Below, in pieces: positions 1 through 10,822 of a stretch of DNA of 41,288 bases. Source of the stretch: Cerioporus squamosus. Taxonomy: Eukaryota; Basidiomycota; Agaricomycetes; Polyporales; Polyporaceae. The notes under the pieces were generated by a model, which had not been told where the DNA came from, searched no databases, and worked only from the letters and a program-made list of their open reading frames with translations. Numbering within the stretch: position 1 is the first letter of the stretch; each line of letters opens with the position of its first letter. The stretch covers positions 1 through 41,288 of the forward strand of contig JABYQS010000259.1 in assembly GCA_022592435.1 (NCBI GenBank), read 5' to 3'. Position numbers and translations under genes: made by a program.

Positions 1-438
1 TGATAACTGGTGGCGTAGTCCTGTGTAGTCAAACCTGAATTGTCCCCCAGGTCGACTTCTGAATGCTGGTGAGGGGATGTTACCTGTAAGAGTACTTGAG
101 TCTCAGCTAGCTGAGGCAGCTGAGATCGGTTGCGGAAGGTTGCAGCTACTCAAACCGGGTTCGAGTAGGCCGCCAACTCGCTACGTGTACTAGGTTGTGA
201 TGCATGTGACCTGTTCGGACGGTAGCGCCTACTAGCGTGTACTAGAGGATATTTTCCTCTGGAATCACTGGTCTACAACAGCGTGCAACTACCTGCTTTC
301 TCCTGAGACACTCGCGCTTCCACTAACCGGGGTCAAAACGCAGTGAGTGCAAGTACTATCATCAGGGTAAGATTCAACTTGGAACCATCGACAAGGGTAA
401 CTAAGTGAGATAGAAGATACAAATGGGGCCCCTTTAAC
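1..438. other. Gene-free left edge
   Basis: No credible coding region, domain or repeat was found on either strand before the first tRNA gene. The only long open frame on the minus strand here runs through the tRNA complement and is a shadow. Confidence 0.5.
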
Positions 439-509
439 GCATTCGTGGTGTAGCGGTAACATTGGGTCTTCCCATGGCCTAGCTCCGGGTTCGACTCCCG
501 GCGGATGCA
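439..509 (+). tRNA. tRNA-Gly (anticodon CCC)
   Basis: The 71-base stretch folds as a complete cloverleaf. The acceptor GCATTCG pairs with CGGATGC (502-508), the D stem GTGT with ACAT, the anticodon stem GGGTC (464-468) with GGCCT, and the T stem CCGGG with CCCGG. The anticodon loop TTCCCAT puts CCC at 471-473, which reads glycine GGG. A-box and B-box (GGTTCGACTCC) promoter elements are present and there is no intron. A T5 run near 553 could end pol III transcription. An identical copy lies inverted at 13739-13809, on the far side of the lyase cluster. Confidence 0.95.
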
Positions 510-591
510 TATCGTTTGGACAGGGACTGATGTTGTATTTCAACTACTCAGCTTTTTCAACGCTCTCCAGAGGGCAGTTGAGCAACTTGAG

Positions 592-1192
592 CTTAATCTC
601 GTAACCAGACGTTATACGGCGCGCTCCCGCACGGTGCCGGTCGGAGTCGAAAGCGGAGAGACAAAAAGAAATACAGGACCTCGCTGTATAACGTCTGGTG
701 ACTTTCGTATAGAGGGGTGGGGGGCAGCCTGAAGCGCCCACCGTTCGCTCCTCCACGCCGATTCCTGCGCTGTTCCTCGCCCGTCCGACCCCGCACAGCG
801 TCCCGCCAGGTCCCGCCGCGCCCTCCTCCCGACCAGCCCGTGCGACTTGTCTCTTAACCTCGCGACTCGGACGCTCGGCCAGCATCAAGGCCTCAATACA
901 TAGCGCGAAGGCAACTCTGCATCACTCCGGGAAGTGAGCGGGGAGAATGTCGGTTGCCGCGCGCGACGCCGACGTTGCGCGACCCGCGACCCGCAAGAGC
1001 AGCTGCGCGAGACCCTGCGAGACCGCCTTCCGACGCGCTGACGTCACGGAAGAATGGGCGCTTCGGGCTGCCCCCCACCCCTCTATACGAATTTCACCAG
1101 ACGTTTAGTAACGGACCCTTGCATTCTTTTTTCCCTCTCCGCTTTCAATGTCCGAAAGGGTCAGTAACTAAACGTCTGGTAACGAGACTAAG
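592..1192. mobile_element. Foldback/MITE-like non-autonomous element with nested inverted repeats
   Basis: The ends are imperfect inverted repeats of about 140-150 bases (592-740 against 1055-1192), starting CTTA(A/G)TCTCGT(A/T)ACCAGACGTT and reading inward to a shared GAGGGGTGGGGGGCAGCC block. Each arm carries its own smaller inverted repeat: 603-617 pairs with 686-699 in the left arm, and 1096-1110 with about 1165-1180 in the right arm. TTGAG occurs directly outside both ends (587-591 and 1193-1197) and is a candidate 5-base target duplication. The GC-rich core (741-1054) shows no transposase. The arms are seen in the sequence; that this is a MITE or foldback transposon, and its superfamily, is inference. 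Confidence 0.75.
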
Positions 1193-1197
1193 TTGAG

Positions 1198-2862
1198 CTA
1201 TAGGTGTAGCCCTGACTTGACCTGACTGAGTTTGAAGTTCACTTACTGCATTTGGCAACAAAGTAACTCGAACAAACAATCAGCCACCCAGCTTTCTGCT
1301 AGGTTTCCCTGCGTCGTTTCGCAGCTGTTGAGCCTGGAAAAATGTTGAGAGGCATTAAGTATATGGGCCAACAATATGAGGGTGTCGCTGCAGGAGGGGA
1401 TTTGCGATGTGAGGTGGAACAATTACATAGTGCTAGCATTGCTTGCAGCAGGGCACTTTTGGCCCACAATATGGGATTTCGAGCTTCTCCTGCTGGGTAC
1501 GGCACCCTAATTATATGCTACCTTCCTTTGCGCTCAAATAGTGCAGGAGTCAATGGGGAGATGTTCTTGTCTATACGAGTCCAAAGGAATAAGTACACCA
1601 GATCTGTGCGAACGCGCATCAGACAGTGGTTCTACTCTTGCCGGCGCGTTAGCGCTGGGAAGAAAATTGAAGCTACCTCCCAAGGATCTCAGAAATGCGC
1701 ATACAATGGCCTATGAGGTGCTCGAGGTATCATGGAATTAATTTCTGTTGAGGGAAGCCGCAGAGAGCCTGTGCGGCCTGCGGCCGCGATTTAATTTATT
1801 GAGTTTCATTTAATTTCTGAAGCGCCGCTACGCCTATAAGTCAAGAGCCCTCCAGAGATGCTTGTCGATAACCAATCTCCACCGCCTGAACATCGATGCG
1901 AATACTCAAAGTGAAAACTGATGTTATGACGCCCATATTCGTAAGTTCCCTGTGTGCGGCGTTGGATGTCCTGCGAAGAGGTTGATCTAATTCAATCGGG
2001 ATCTCTTCAGCGTACTACCGTACTTAACTTATTCTTTCTTCGCCGCCCATCCGCATGGCATTCTGGAGATCTTTCTCATAAAGGGTGGCCAATTCCAGTA
2101 CGGCGTGTCCTTTTTCCGAGCCACCATTGCCGCGGTATCTCATTTTGGAGTTCGGACAATCCAGGGAGGTGCCTGGAGCCTCGACTTCGGCTGTCGGTGA
2201 GTGTAGATGTGATGATACCTGATGCTAACATCCGCTAACGTATACACCTGAGGAAACTTTGACATCTTGATCGGCAGGTTCCTCAATCATGAGCATAGCA
2301 AGTAGTTTTCATGCATGCTCATGTTCGATGATCCACTGCCCACCATGTCACTCTCCCGGGAAATTGGGGAGCGCAAGCGCCCCGTGGATGTGTAACGCCC
2401 TCCTCGTGGAGCACGCCCGTGAGTATTATGTTAGAGTTCCGTTCCCGCATCCTTTCCTGATATGCAGGTTGCAGCTGCATAGCAACCGTCCGCCAGGATT
2501 GTGCCAGGCACCTCAATAAGGATGGTGTCCCCGATAACTCATCCGCAGTAGCTAAAAGTGGCATCCACCTTCTTTGTGCACAGTGCACGCTCCTCGGATT
2601 GAGCTTTCCCGACGGCACCGATGTACCCCGGCCAATCACATAAGTCCATGTCGGAAGTTGTTCATCGGCAACAGAACAACAGAGTATGCCCGATCCTGGT
2701 AAGTCCATCGCACCCTCAAACTTTCTTCTCTCTCGAGCGCGTGCTGCGTCCACATGTTGGGACATAGTTTGCGCGCGGGAAGCCAGCTTGCTGCATGCGG
2801 TCAACGCGGCTTCCTCAATTCCTCCGAGCGCAACTTATTCCGCAGGTCAATATGTCGAGCAG
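1198..2862. other. Gene-poor stretch before PL14-1
   Basis: No gene was recognised. Open frames such as 1342-1716 (+) and 2319-2804 (-) have no recognisable domain, signal peptide or splice context. The one piece that reads like protein is about 2035-2215 (+), described under findings as a very weak candidate relic of a further lyase copy. The TATA box of PL14-1 ends the stretch. Confidence 0.4.
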
Positions 2863-2870
2863 TATAAAGG
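2863..2870 (+). promoter_or_regulatory. TATA box of PL14-1
   Basis: TATAAAGG lies 101 bases before the ATG at 2964 and is followed by GGCTGCTTT. A very similar arrangement, TATAAAG then CTGCTTT, occurs before PL14-2 at 5822, which suggests the core promoter was duplicated with the gene. Confidence 0.6.
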
Positions 2871-2963
2871 GTGGCTGCTTTGGCGAAACATGAGCTCAAC
2901 GGACGGCCATTGCTCGGACGACTCACCGCGTTATACCCCCGCACTATACCCTGCGCCTCCGCC

Positions 2964-4122
2964 ATGTTTTCGACGTTTGCCGCTGCGCTCCTCACCTTCA
3001 CCGGTGCTCTCGCCCTTCCCGCATGTGCCCTCACTGTCCCCGTCACCAACCTCACTGCTCGCGCCAGTGTGTCCAGCTCTCTCTTCCCGGTTAGCCCCCA
3101 GATCAGTTACTGGACGACCGACTCGGGTCTCGCCAATCCGAGTCCTCTCTCCGACGCCACTTTCCGGCCGCACAATCAGATCACGGCTCTCTCGCACGAC
3201 TATGTGACCGCGCCCGATGGCAAGAAGTCTATGCAGGCGCACTACCCCGAGGGGTCATACACATTCACCCACAGCCCGCAGGGCGGGTTCTCCTTCTACG
3301 CCCCTGGCCCGTCGTCAGTCGATCTGACCACGGCGAAGGAGGCCACGTTCAGTTACGACGTCTACTTCCCTTCCGGCTTTGATTTCGTCAAGGGAGGCAA
3401 GCTCCCAGGACTGTGTAAGTCTTTCCCACATACACCGCTCCGCGGAGGTACTGATGAGATTTGCTATCACAGACGGCGAGACAGCGACGATGAGGCTCTG
3501 TCGTGCTCCGGTGGCAGACGCGACGACGGCTGCTTCTCGGTCCGCTTCATGTGGCGCACGAACGGCGCTGGCGAGCTGTACACGTACCTTCCGCCGGACT
3601 ACGACGAGAACCAGGCCGTTTGCGACATCCCCCCGTTTTCCACGTGTAACGACGTTTACGGCGCCTCTGTGGGCCGCGGCGTGTTCACGTTCAAGACTGG
3701 CGGACGCACGACGATCGGCCAGCGCATTAAGCTGAACGACGTCGGCGATGCGAACGGCGAGATCGAGCTGTTCGTCGCCGGCAAGAGCATGTTCTCTGTC
3801 GGCGGGCTGGTTCTGCGCGACAGTTCCTCGGGTCGAATCCGGGGCCTGCAGATGCAGACGTTCTTCGGAGGTGAGCACCTTGCCTTTGCGCTCTGTTAAG
3901 TTCGGCTCCGAGGTCAGCTGGGGCGTGCCGTGCTTCGGTGCGCCGAGCGCCCTCTCGTTCTGCCTTCCGTCCTGCAGCTGTCTGCTGCGGGGAGGTCACG
4001 ATATTCCGACATGCGCGCTGACCTGTCTTCCCTTTCTAGGCTCCGACTCCTCGTGGGCCTCTCCCAAAGATCAGGACGTCTACTTCTCAGATTTTTCGGT
4101 CGCAATCACGGAGAAGCTCTAG
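2964..4122 (+). CDS. PL14-1: secreted polysaccharide lyase family 14-like protein (frame anomaly at exon 2)
   Basis: Exons are 2964-3414, then 3473 or 3481-3870, then 4040-4122. The start was chosen because residues 1-20 (MFSTFAAALLTFTGALALPA) form a signal peptide; the longer upstream frame would bury it. The mature part has the family core: the FSFYAPGP block, LTTAKEATFSY, GGKLPGL (K146), the GGRRDDGCF block, S-V-R, Y-T-Y and the C-terminal SPKDQ...YFSDFSVAIT. K, S-x-R and Y-x-Y match the PL14 lyase catalytic set known from Chlorella-virus vAL-1, so beta-elimination of a uronate polymer outside the cell is expected; the substrate is unknown. Odd point: exon 2 is one base short of its paralogues just after the expected acceptor (3472). 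Only the AG at 3480 restores the frame, giving about 307 residues without the usual YGG(N/D) turn. Confidence 0.85.
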
Positions 4123-5821
4123 GCCACGATGCCTCGATGGCAATTTTCAAGGGTCCCTGGTGGAGCTACATACTCACGACGTGCTCGTTCCAAAAACTTT
4201 CTTATTTGCCGGCCACGGGGTCGTCCCTCCTTTTGGTATGCTCTCGCAGTCGCTCTCTCATTTTATCGGGTCCCATCTTTTCGGGTTGAAGGCTTCTTTT
4301 ATTTTTGTGACGGTTCTGTGTTATCCCGGTTCTCGGTCTGGTACTTATGTTCTCCTCACGCTGCTCTGTAGCTTATCTGTAGCTGTATCTCTCATCTCCA
4401 ACAAAGCAATGACCATGTGTGTTCCTCGTGCTCTCCTATCGCGGCCCGTGGGTAACCGCGGAGCAACCGTCCGCAGCTCGTTGGTCTAGAACACGGAGAT
4501 TCACGCAACAAGCTTGCGCGAGCCTATCGTGATTTTTACACTCCCGCACGGGCACAGGATGGGAAAGCTTGAGGCATTTCCCTACTTACATTGCTTGGGA
4601 AGACTTGCGCCGAGAGCAGGCTGTGGTTACCGGAGTTGTTAGCCGAGTCCCGGTGATTGGCTTCTCAGTTGTTCGCCGGTGAAACTCATGGGAGCGCCCG
4701 TGCTGATGAAGCTTCACCCCGTTCCACCGCAACGCCCTTCCGCGCCTCACCATTTGAGACCCGACTCTCATCAGCTGAACGTCGTGGCCAGTGCGGACTG
4801 GTTGCGCCCGAATCCCAAGCGAGGATGCCAAGCACGACGCTCGCCTGAAGTTCAACTGCGACGGTGAGGAGTCGCCAACTGGATCATACTTGTGCAGGAT
4901 CACCAGTGTCGACATGCGACGTGAGACGGTATCGCGGTGACACCCGCCGTGGTTGCTGATTACAATCACTTTCTCCTAGAGGAATGGCCTGAGACCAGCT
5001 GACATACTGGCAACTGCTCAGTCAAATTGGTATGCCATCATCCATGGAGGTAGCATTATGCTGTGTTTTTGGCAACGTCGCGACGATTGAGTACGAAGGG
5101 AGCAGGGTCTTGGACGGTGTGTGTGTTCTTGCATCATGAACTGACACGCTGGACCTGGACGTATGCTCTGTTGACCCTCCGTACAGTGACAATCTGTCTT
5201 CACCTTCGATAGGGTCCCTGCAGTTGCTAGCTATCGACTATCGACCACGTCCCCCTTGGACTTGGCGTTCTCGAAATGAGGAGGGAATGCAGAACACAGT
5301 CACCGGAAGAACGCCGCATGGCATGCGGAACACCTCCGCGCGAGCTTCGAACGTGTATTGGACGGGCGTCTCATGACGTGGGGGAGATGTTGGCTCTTGC
5401 GGTACGTGATCCGAGCTGCTATACTGTTCGAGGCTTGCTGACTGCTTGCTGGACGCATTCTCTCAGCGAGTGATACGAATTGCACTGTCGATAATTCCTG
5501 AGGCGAGTTCGGAAAATGGACGCGCACCTGGATGGGTTTGCAGCTGTTCGCAGACGTCAGTTGGTGGCCTTTGCACAAGCTCCTTGAAGATGTTTTGCCA
5601 CAGGCGAGCTGTCATTGCCAGCTGCCTTTCTCCCAGGAGGACAATTGGCCTCGCGAAGTCTGAAGCAAAACGCGCCTTGTTTTCCTGCTTAGACGCTGGA
5701 AATGGCTATTGTGTTGACTCCGGTGATGTCTGGGATCAAGCGCGCCCTTGTTCTATCGCGTTTCGTGGCGCTCTCCTCCTTGTACCGGCGCGGTGTCTAC
5801 TTTGCTGTGCTCTCACGACGG
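4123..5821. other. Intergenic region PL14-1 to PL14-2
   Basis: About 1.7 kb with no supported gene on either strand. The short open frames have no recognisable protein features. The first few hundred bases are probably the 3' untranslated region of PL14-1. No repeat shared with the other intergenic gaps was noticed. Confidence 0.4.
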
Positions 5822-5828
5822 TATAAAG
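5822..5828 (+). promoter_or_regulatory. TATA box of PL14-2
   Basis: TATAAAG lies 142 bases before the ATG at 5964 and is followed by CTGCTTTCGCGA, resembling the PL14-1 promoter. Confidence 0.55.
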
Positions 5829-5963
5829 CTGCTTTCGCGACCATGATGTTTTCCTCGCTCGACGCCGCTGGTCCCCGTTCTCCTCGTCTGCTCTCGCACC
5901 AAGCCTCTGCAGCTGCGCTGCATCCATCGCTCTCCCAAGCCAACTAAACGACACTCTTTCGCC

Positions 5964-7023
5964 ATGTTCAAGACGCTCGCTCCCATCATCGCTTTCGGAC
6001 TTGCTTCCGTCTCTGCCCTTCCATTCCCCGGTAACACCACACACATCCGCCGTGCTACGTCCACCCTCTTCCCTGTCTCGGACAGCACCTCATGGTCTGT
6101 TTCCGACAAGGTCTCCGGTGCTCTCCCTTTCAGTGATGACACTCTGCGCCCGTTCAAGGCCATCAGTGCGCTCAGCCACGACTATGTTACCGCGCCAGAT
6201 GGAGTGCTCTCCATGCAGGCGAAATATCCGAAGGGGTCCTTCAAGCCTTCAGCAAAACCCCAAGGCGGCGTCTCCTTCTACGCTCCTGGACCCGAGTCGG
6301 TCGACCTTACCACAGCCAAGGAGGCGACGCTCTCCTACTCAGTTCTCTTCGAGGACGGTTTCGAGTTCGTCAAGGGAGGGAAGCTCCCCGGTCTTTGTAC
6401 GTCCTACACCACCTAGCAATCATCTGTCCATATGCTCATCTGTATGTTTGCAGACGGAGGAAACAGCGACGATGAGGCCATCTCATGCTCGGGCGGCCGT
6501 CGCGATGATGGCTGTTTCTCCGCGCGCTTCATGTGGCGCCGCGAGGGCGCCGGCGAGCTCTACACCTACCTGCCGCCCGATTCGCCTGAGAACAAAGCGG
6601 TATGCTCGATCCCGCCCGAGTCGGACTGCAACGACGTGTTCGGCGCGTCCGTCGGGCGCGGCTCGTTCACCTTCACCCCGGGCAAGCGCGCGACCATCGG
6701 CCAGCGCGTCAAGCTGAACGACGTCGGCAAGGCGAACGGCGAGCTCGAGCTGTTCGTCGATGGCAAGAGTATGTTCACCGTACCGGGCCTGGTGCTCCGG
6801 TCGGCGGACTCTGGGCGCATCCGCGGCATTCAGATGCAGAGTTTCTTCGGAGGTGAGTCTCTGCCTCCATCATTTGCGACGCGCGAGTTCTTCGCGCCCT
6901 CTGCGGTTGGGAGCATGCTGACTGACTGATTGGTGCGCAGGCTCCGACAGTTCCTGGGCGACGCCCAAGGACCAGAACGTCTTCTTCGGCGACTTCTCGG
7001 TGGCCATCACCCAGAAGTTGTGA
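5964..7023 (+). CDS. PL14-2: secreted polysaccharide lyase family 14-like protein
   Basis: Exons 5964-6396, 6454-6852 and 6941-7023 give 304 residues with introns in phase 1. A signal peptide (MFKTLAPIIAFGLASVSALP) is followed by a short propeptide with RR at 29-30 and a single beta-jelly-roll-type lyase domain. The putative catalytic residues are K140 (GGKLPGL), S167 and R169 (CFSARF), and Y181 and Y183 (GELYTYLPPD). Their spacing (S, +2 R, +14 Y, +16 Y) equals that of S219, R221, Y233 and Y235 in the PL14 enzyme vAL-1. This is the cleanest copy and serves as reference for the other three. It is presumably an extracellular lyase of a glucuronate- or uronate-containing glycan; family membership is well supported, the substrate is not. 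Confidence 0.92.
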
Positions 7024-8090
7024 GAACGCTCAGCCCCCGCGACGAGGACTCAAGACCACGACCGTGCGACGCGACCTATTTACGATTCACTTATGATGCT
7101 GCATTCATGATGATGCACGCTCCCCGCAACACTTGCGACCACTCTCTTTCCTGGCTCTCGTCCACGACGATGGAGCCCCCCACCGTTGTACATACTGCTG
7201 TACGATCACTGGCCTATGCACTGCGATGCTTTCGAGTTATCATTTCTCCGGTTCGTCTACGCCGCCCGTGATGGAATTGGCCGCACATGGCTGTGTCGAC
7301 TCTTCATGCGTCGTCGTTGCATGCATAGCTAGGTAACTCGACTGTTGTCTCCTTCGGGGCGATCATCAGTCTATTTTGTCTTTTCTGCACCTCGAATCCC
7401 TCACACTTGCAGGTGTGTCGGATGGATATGTCCCGGCTGATGGGCGGTCTTGTGTGACATGTGTAGCTCATTTGCAGGATCATCACGGCGATGCAGCTTC
7501 GACCTGGACTGGATCCACTCGCAATTTGGTGACAGACAGAAGGACGTCGCTGATGTTGAACGGAGGTGGTTCCGAGCGGACGGGCTCGTCTTATGATCCC
7601 GACTGTCGTGGTGAGTGAATTCTACCATGGTGACATGTACGAGTACATGCTTACAACAGGTACACTCCTGCTGAGGCTCGCCTTCATGTGTCGCGAGGGA
7701 TCCCAGAGCTACTCTGAATGCACGTTTATGGGCCACCTCGACGACTTCGTGGTCGCAGATTAGCACCACCACAAGCTGCCTACGCTCAAAGTTACGTGCT
7801 GAGGCTGTACCGATGTTCGCAAACTCCAGCTCAGCACAAGCTCGACAGGTACGTATGCATAAGCTGCTACTATCGCGCCGAGCTCCGATACTGCGCCACC
7901 CCTTCAGCTCTCAGTGCAAGTCACCGTTTGTCGCGGATGCTGCCATTCTACTGAAGATGGACGCGGTCCTCTGGCTACTTAATCTCAGAGCAGTCGGCAT
8001 GGCTGGACATAACACCTCCTAGATATCCCAGCTCTTCCGAGACCCCCGCCGAAGCCGTCCTTCCCCTCCCGCACGACCATCATCCCCGCT
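7024..8090. other. Intergenic region PL14-2 to PL14-3
   Basis: About 1.1 kb with no supported gene, repeat or RNA. The start is presumably the PL14-2 3' untranslated region. No clear TATA box was found before PL14-3, unlike the other copies. Confidence 0.4.
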
Positions 8091-9306
8091 ATGATGCATC
8101 TGATACCACATGTCATCACACTCTGCCTTGGCCTCCCGCTCCTGTCCGCCTCTGCGCGCGAAATCGCGAGAGACACCACCGCCACAGACACGCCCAGTGT
8201 CCAAGAGCTGTTTCCAAAGGGCAACCTCCCTCTGAAGTCCTGGTCGATGTCCACCCAGGTACCCGGGCACTTCTCCATGAGCCCCGAAGCATTCAACATC
8301 CCCAGCGGGCTCGGGCCGGCGGACCCCCTCACGATCGTCAACGGGCCCGACGGCGCCCCGAGTCCTGCCATAGAAGCGACATACGGGGCAGGAAAGTACG
8401 GCGACGGGTCCGGCTCGGGCTTCTCGTTTTATGCGCTGGGCCCGGAGCAGGTGAACCTCACGACGGCGAAGGAGGTCACGTTCTCGTACAGCGTGTACTT
8501 TGAGAAAGGGTTCGACTTCGTGTTGGGCGGGACGCTTCCCGGGCTATGTGAGTACTACCTCACCCGTGTCGTCGGTGGCGCTGAGCGGGTCCGTCATACT
8601 CACCCCGCTAATACCTTCCAGACGGCGGAGACACCTACGACCTCGCGCTCTCCTGCCCGGACACGGTCCACGACAAGATCGACACCTGCTTCTCGACCGC
8701 GCCCGTCTGGCTCATCGCCGAGGACAGCATGCTGCTCGCGCACCTGCCCTTCAGCGGCAAGGCCGCGAACGACCAGGCGCTCTGCCACCTCCCGCCCGCG
8801 TGCGTGTGCCCGCCCGAGGCGGACCCGCGCGCGTACGGGCTCGGGATGACCGCTTTCAAGTTCGCGGCGGGGCAGCGCACGACGCTCGCGCAGCGCGTGC
8901 GGCTGAACGACGCAGGCCAGGCGAACGGGCAGATCGAGCTGTATGTGAACGGGACGAGCATGTTCTTGGCGGATAAGGTGGTCGTGAGGACGCATGACGA
9001 GGGACGGATCTGGGGGTTGCAGATGCGGACGTCCTTTGGTGCCATCATCTATCCAGGTGCGTGTTTGATCTCGGACGTCTCTGGCATCTGCGTATGCTCC
9101 AGCTTCCAGCTGGCGGGATGCATGCATGGTGTTCGAGGTGGAATCCTCTGACTTTGTCGCTGCGGTTCGAGGTGCGGTTCGATTGCAGGAGGAGCTGATG
9201 CGCCTTTTTTCGGACAGCGCAATATCTAGACAAGAAGTCGGCGAGTCCGAAGGAGCAGCATGCGTACTTTGGCGACTTTTCGGTTGCGATTACGCAGGAT
9301 TTGTAG
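8091..9306 (+). CDS. PL14-3: divergent PL14-like protein, probable pseudoenzyme
   Basis: Exons 8091-8547, 8622-9056 and 9230-9306 give 322 residues, with splice junctions and phases matching the other copies. A signal peptide covers about 1-22. Shared scaffold: GFSFYALGP, NLTTAKEVTFSYSVYFEKGFDF, GG-LPGLYGG, the LNDAGQANGQIELYVNGTSMF block and the SPK(E/D)Q...YFGDFSVAIT end. The active-site positions are replaced: the lysine of GGKLPG is T148, the arginine of S-x-R is A179, and the two tyrosines of Y-x-Y are L191 and H193; only S177 remains. The GGRRDD block is absent. The open frame and preserved splicing suggest a maintained, non-catalytic (for example glycan-binding) protein rather than a decayed gene. 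That role is inference. Confidence 0.85.
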
Positions 9307-10390
9307 CAGTGAGTGGGTGCCGCCTCCTAAACTACTTACTATATCGACGCTTACCAACCCGCAACCAAGGCACCAAGACTCGGAAATTTGTTCCCAGATG
9401 GACGAGCGGGAAACGCAGAGACTGCTGCATTCCGGTTCCATATTTACATTGGCAGTACCTCCGAGCACGAACAAGCGCTGGAGCGCGAAGTTGCTTCTGA
9501 ACTGTACTTACCCCGTGGCCTCATCATTTCCATACGACATCTGTGTGCTGGGGAGAATCCTGAAGGTCTGGTGAAGACCAGTGTGGTAACGATTAGTACA
9601 TTGCCCTGGAGAGTAAGTATTGCGCCACAGCGCTGAACGGGCGACCTTGTGCGCACTAGTCACCATTCTACGATCTTCTCCGGTCTTATGTTCACCGGCG
9701 CAGTGATACTGACCATCTGACGGTTATGATGATGGCTGTAAACCCGATGAATGGTGTGCGATGTACGCTGAGCTAGCAGCGAACCCGTATGGGGGCGCAT
9801 CACCGCCCCGCGCTCAACATTTCGAATGCTGTGAACTCGGAACTTGTTTGGGTCACGGTCCATCGAACATCTGCCAGACCAAGTCGATCTAGACCGCAGC
9901 GTGAGTACTTGAGACTTTGAGTCCGCATTTCAAGGGTGCGTACTGTACTTCGTCTTTTTTTTCCCGGAGAAGCGTCACGCCGCTGCGTCGGAGTTCGTTC
10001 AAGTGTGCTGGGATGTACTTATATGCGACAAGATACTCGGAAGAGTCAAGACACCGGTCGGCGACTCTCAGGTACCGCGTGTCGGAATTCGGGGCACCTG
10101 AGTAGAGCGGTTTTCGCGAGTGGGAGGAGGACATAGTGAAGACACCCACAATTTTCAGACTTTCTTCCTGCCCTATTCTGTGGCACTGGAAAAGTCCACG
10201 CCAGGTCTTCTCTTCTCTTCTCGGATCTGCGCTACTTATTTGCTGTCAGTGTCAGTTCGAGTACAGTAAGTACACGAGTAGGCGTACTCACGTTCCTTGA
10301 CGTCTGACCGCGGCGATCCTGCCCTGAGCACGACGTCCGACGGGATCAATTCGCGTGCACTGACTCTCCACATTCTTATCTTGTCGCTGT
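9307..10390. other. Intergenic region after PL14-3
   Basis: About 1.1 kb without a supported gene. A minus-strand open frame at 9889-10149 (86 codons) has a protein-like composition but no recognised domain or splice context and was not called. Confidence 0.4.
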
Positions 10391-10822
10391 CAGTGGATGA
10401 CTTCCCGTAAGAATCTACGGCACTCTGGATGTCCGTAGATGCTGGATCTGAGCTAACGGCCGAGATGCCGAGTGCAGATATAGACTCCGCTCTCAAACGC
10501 CCGTCCGTAAACACGTCAGGCGCCCAAAATCTAGAAGGGGGGGTCGACCCCCCCTTCTAAACTTCAGCACGTCCGTAAATCCTCGCTTAAGCTCGCTTAG
10601 GGCGTCGGGAGGACTCAAAAGGCAGTCGCGATCATTACAAATCCTGTTGGCATCAACAAATACCGGATTGGGCGCTGACAAATGCTGACATAAGAGTCCC
10701 GCCGAGGATGAGCCGTCCAGCGTCTGGTCGTTCAGCGCCCAAGAGATCCAAGGGAGATCAAACTCCGCAAGCGAGCATTTACGGCGATTTGGCCGTAAAT
10801 TCTTACGGGAAGTCATCCAGTG
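10391..10822. mobile_element. Small inverted-repeat element with central perfect palindrome
   Basis: The ends are near-identical inverted repeats: CAGTGGATGACTTCCCGTAA at 10391 and its counterpart ending at 10822 (CACTGGATGACTTCCCGTAA when reversed), continuing through GAAT(C/T)TACGGC. CCGTAAA-type motifs recur inside. No convincing target duplication was found. There is no transposase, so this is a non-autonomous element if it is a transposon. A 28-base perfect palindrome lies inside, described separately. Confidence 0.6.
10532..10559. repeat. 28-base perfect palindrome (G7/C7)
   Basis: TAGAA, seven G, TCGA, seven C, TTCTA reads the same on both strands, centred between 10545 and 10546. It could extrude as a cruciform or form a hairpin in single strands. 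Confidence 0.9.

Noticed and set aside
1342..1716. 124-codon plus-strand open frame
   Set aside because: No recognisable family or signal; length is within chance for this composition.
2319..2804. 161-codon minus-strand open frame
   Set aside because: No domain, no splice context, composition unlike nearby genes, and it overlaps the PL14-1 upstream region.
2871..2963. Longer N-terminus for PL14-1 from an upstream in-frame start
   Set aside because: It would place the TATA-proximal leader inside the protein and bury the clear signal peptide starting at 2964.
9889..10149. 86-codon minus-strand open frame with protein-like text
   Set aside because: No recognised domain, promoter or neighbouring exon.
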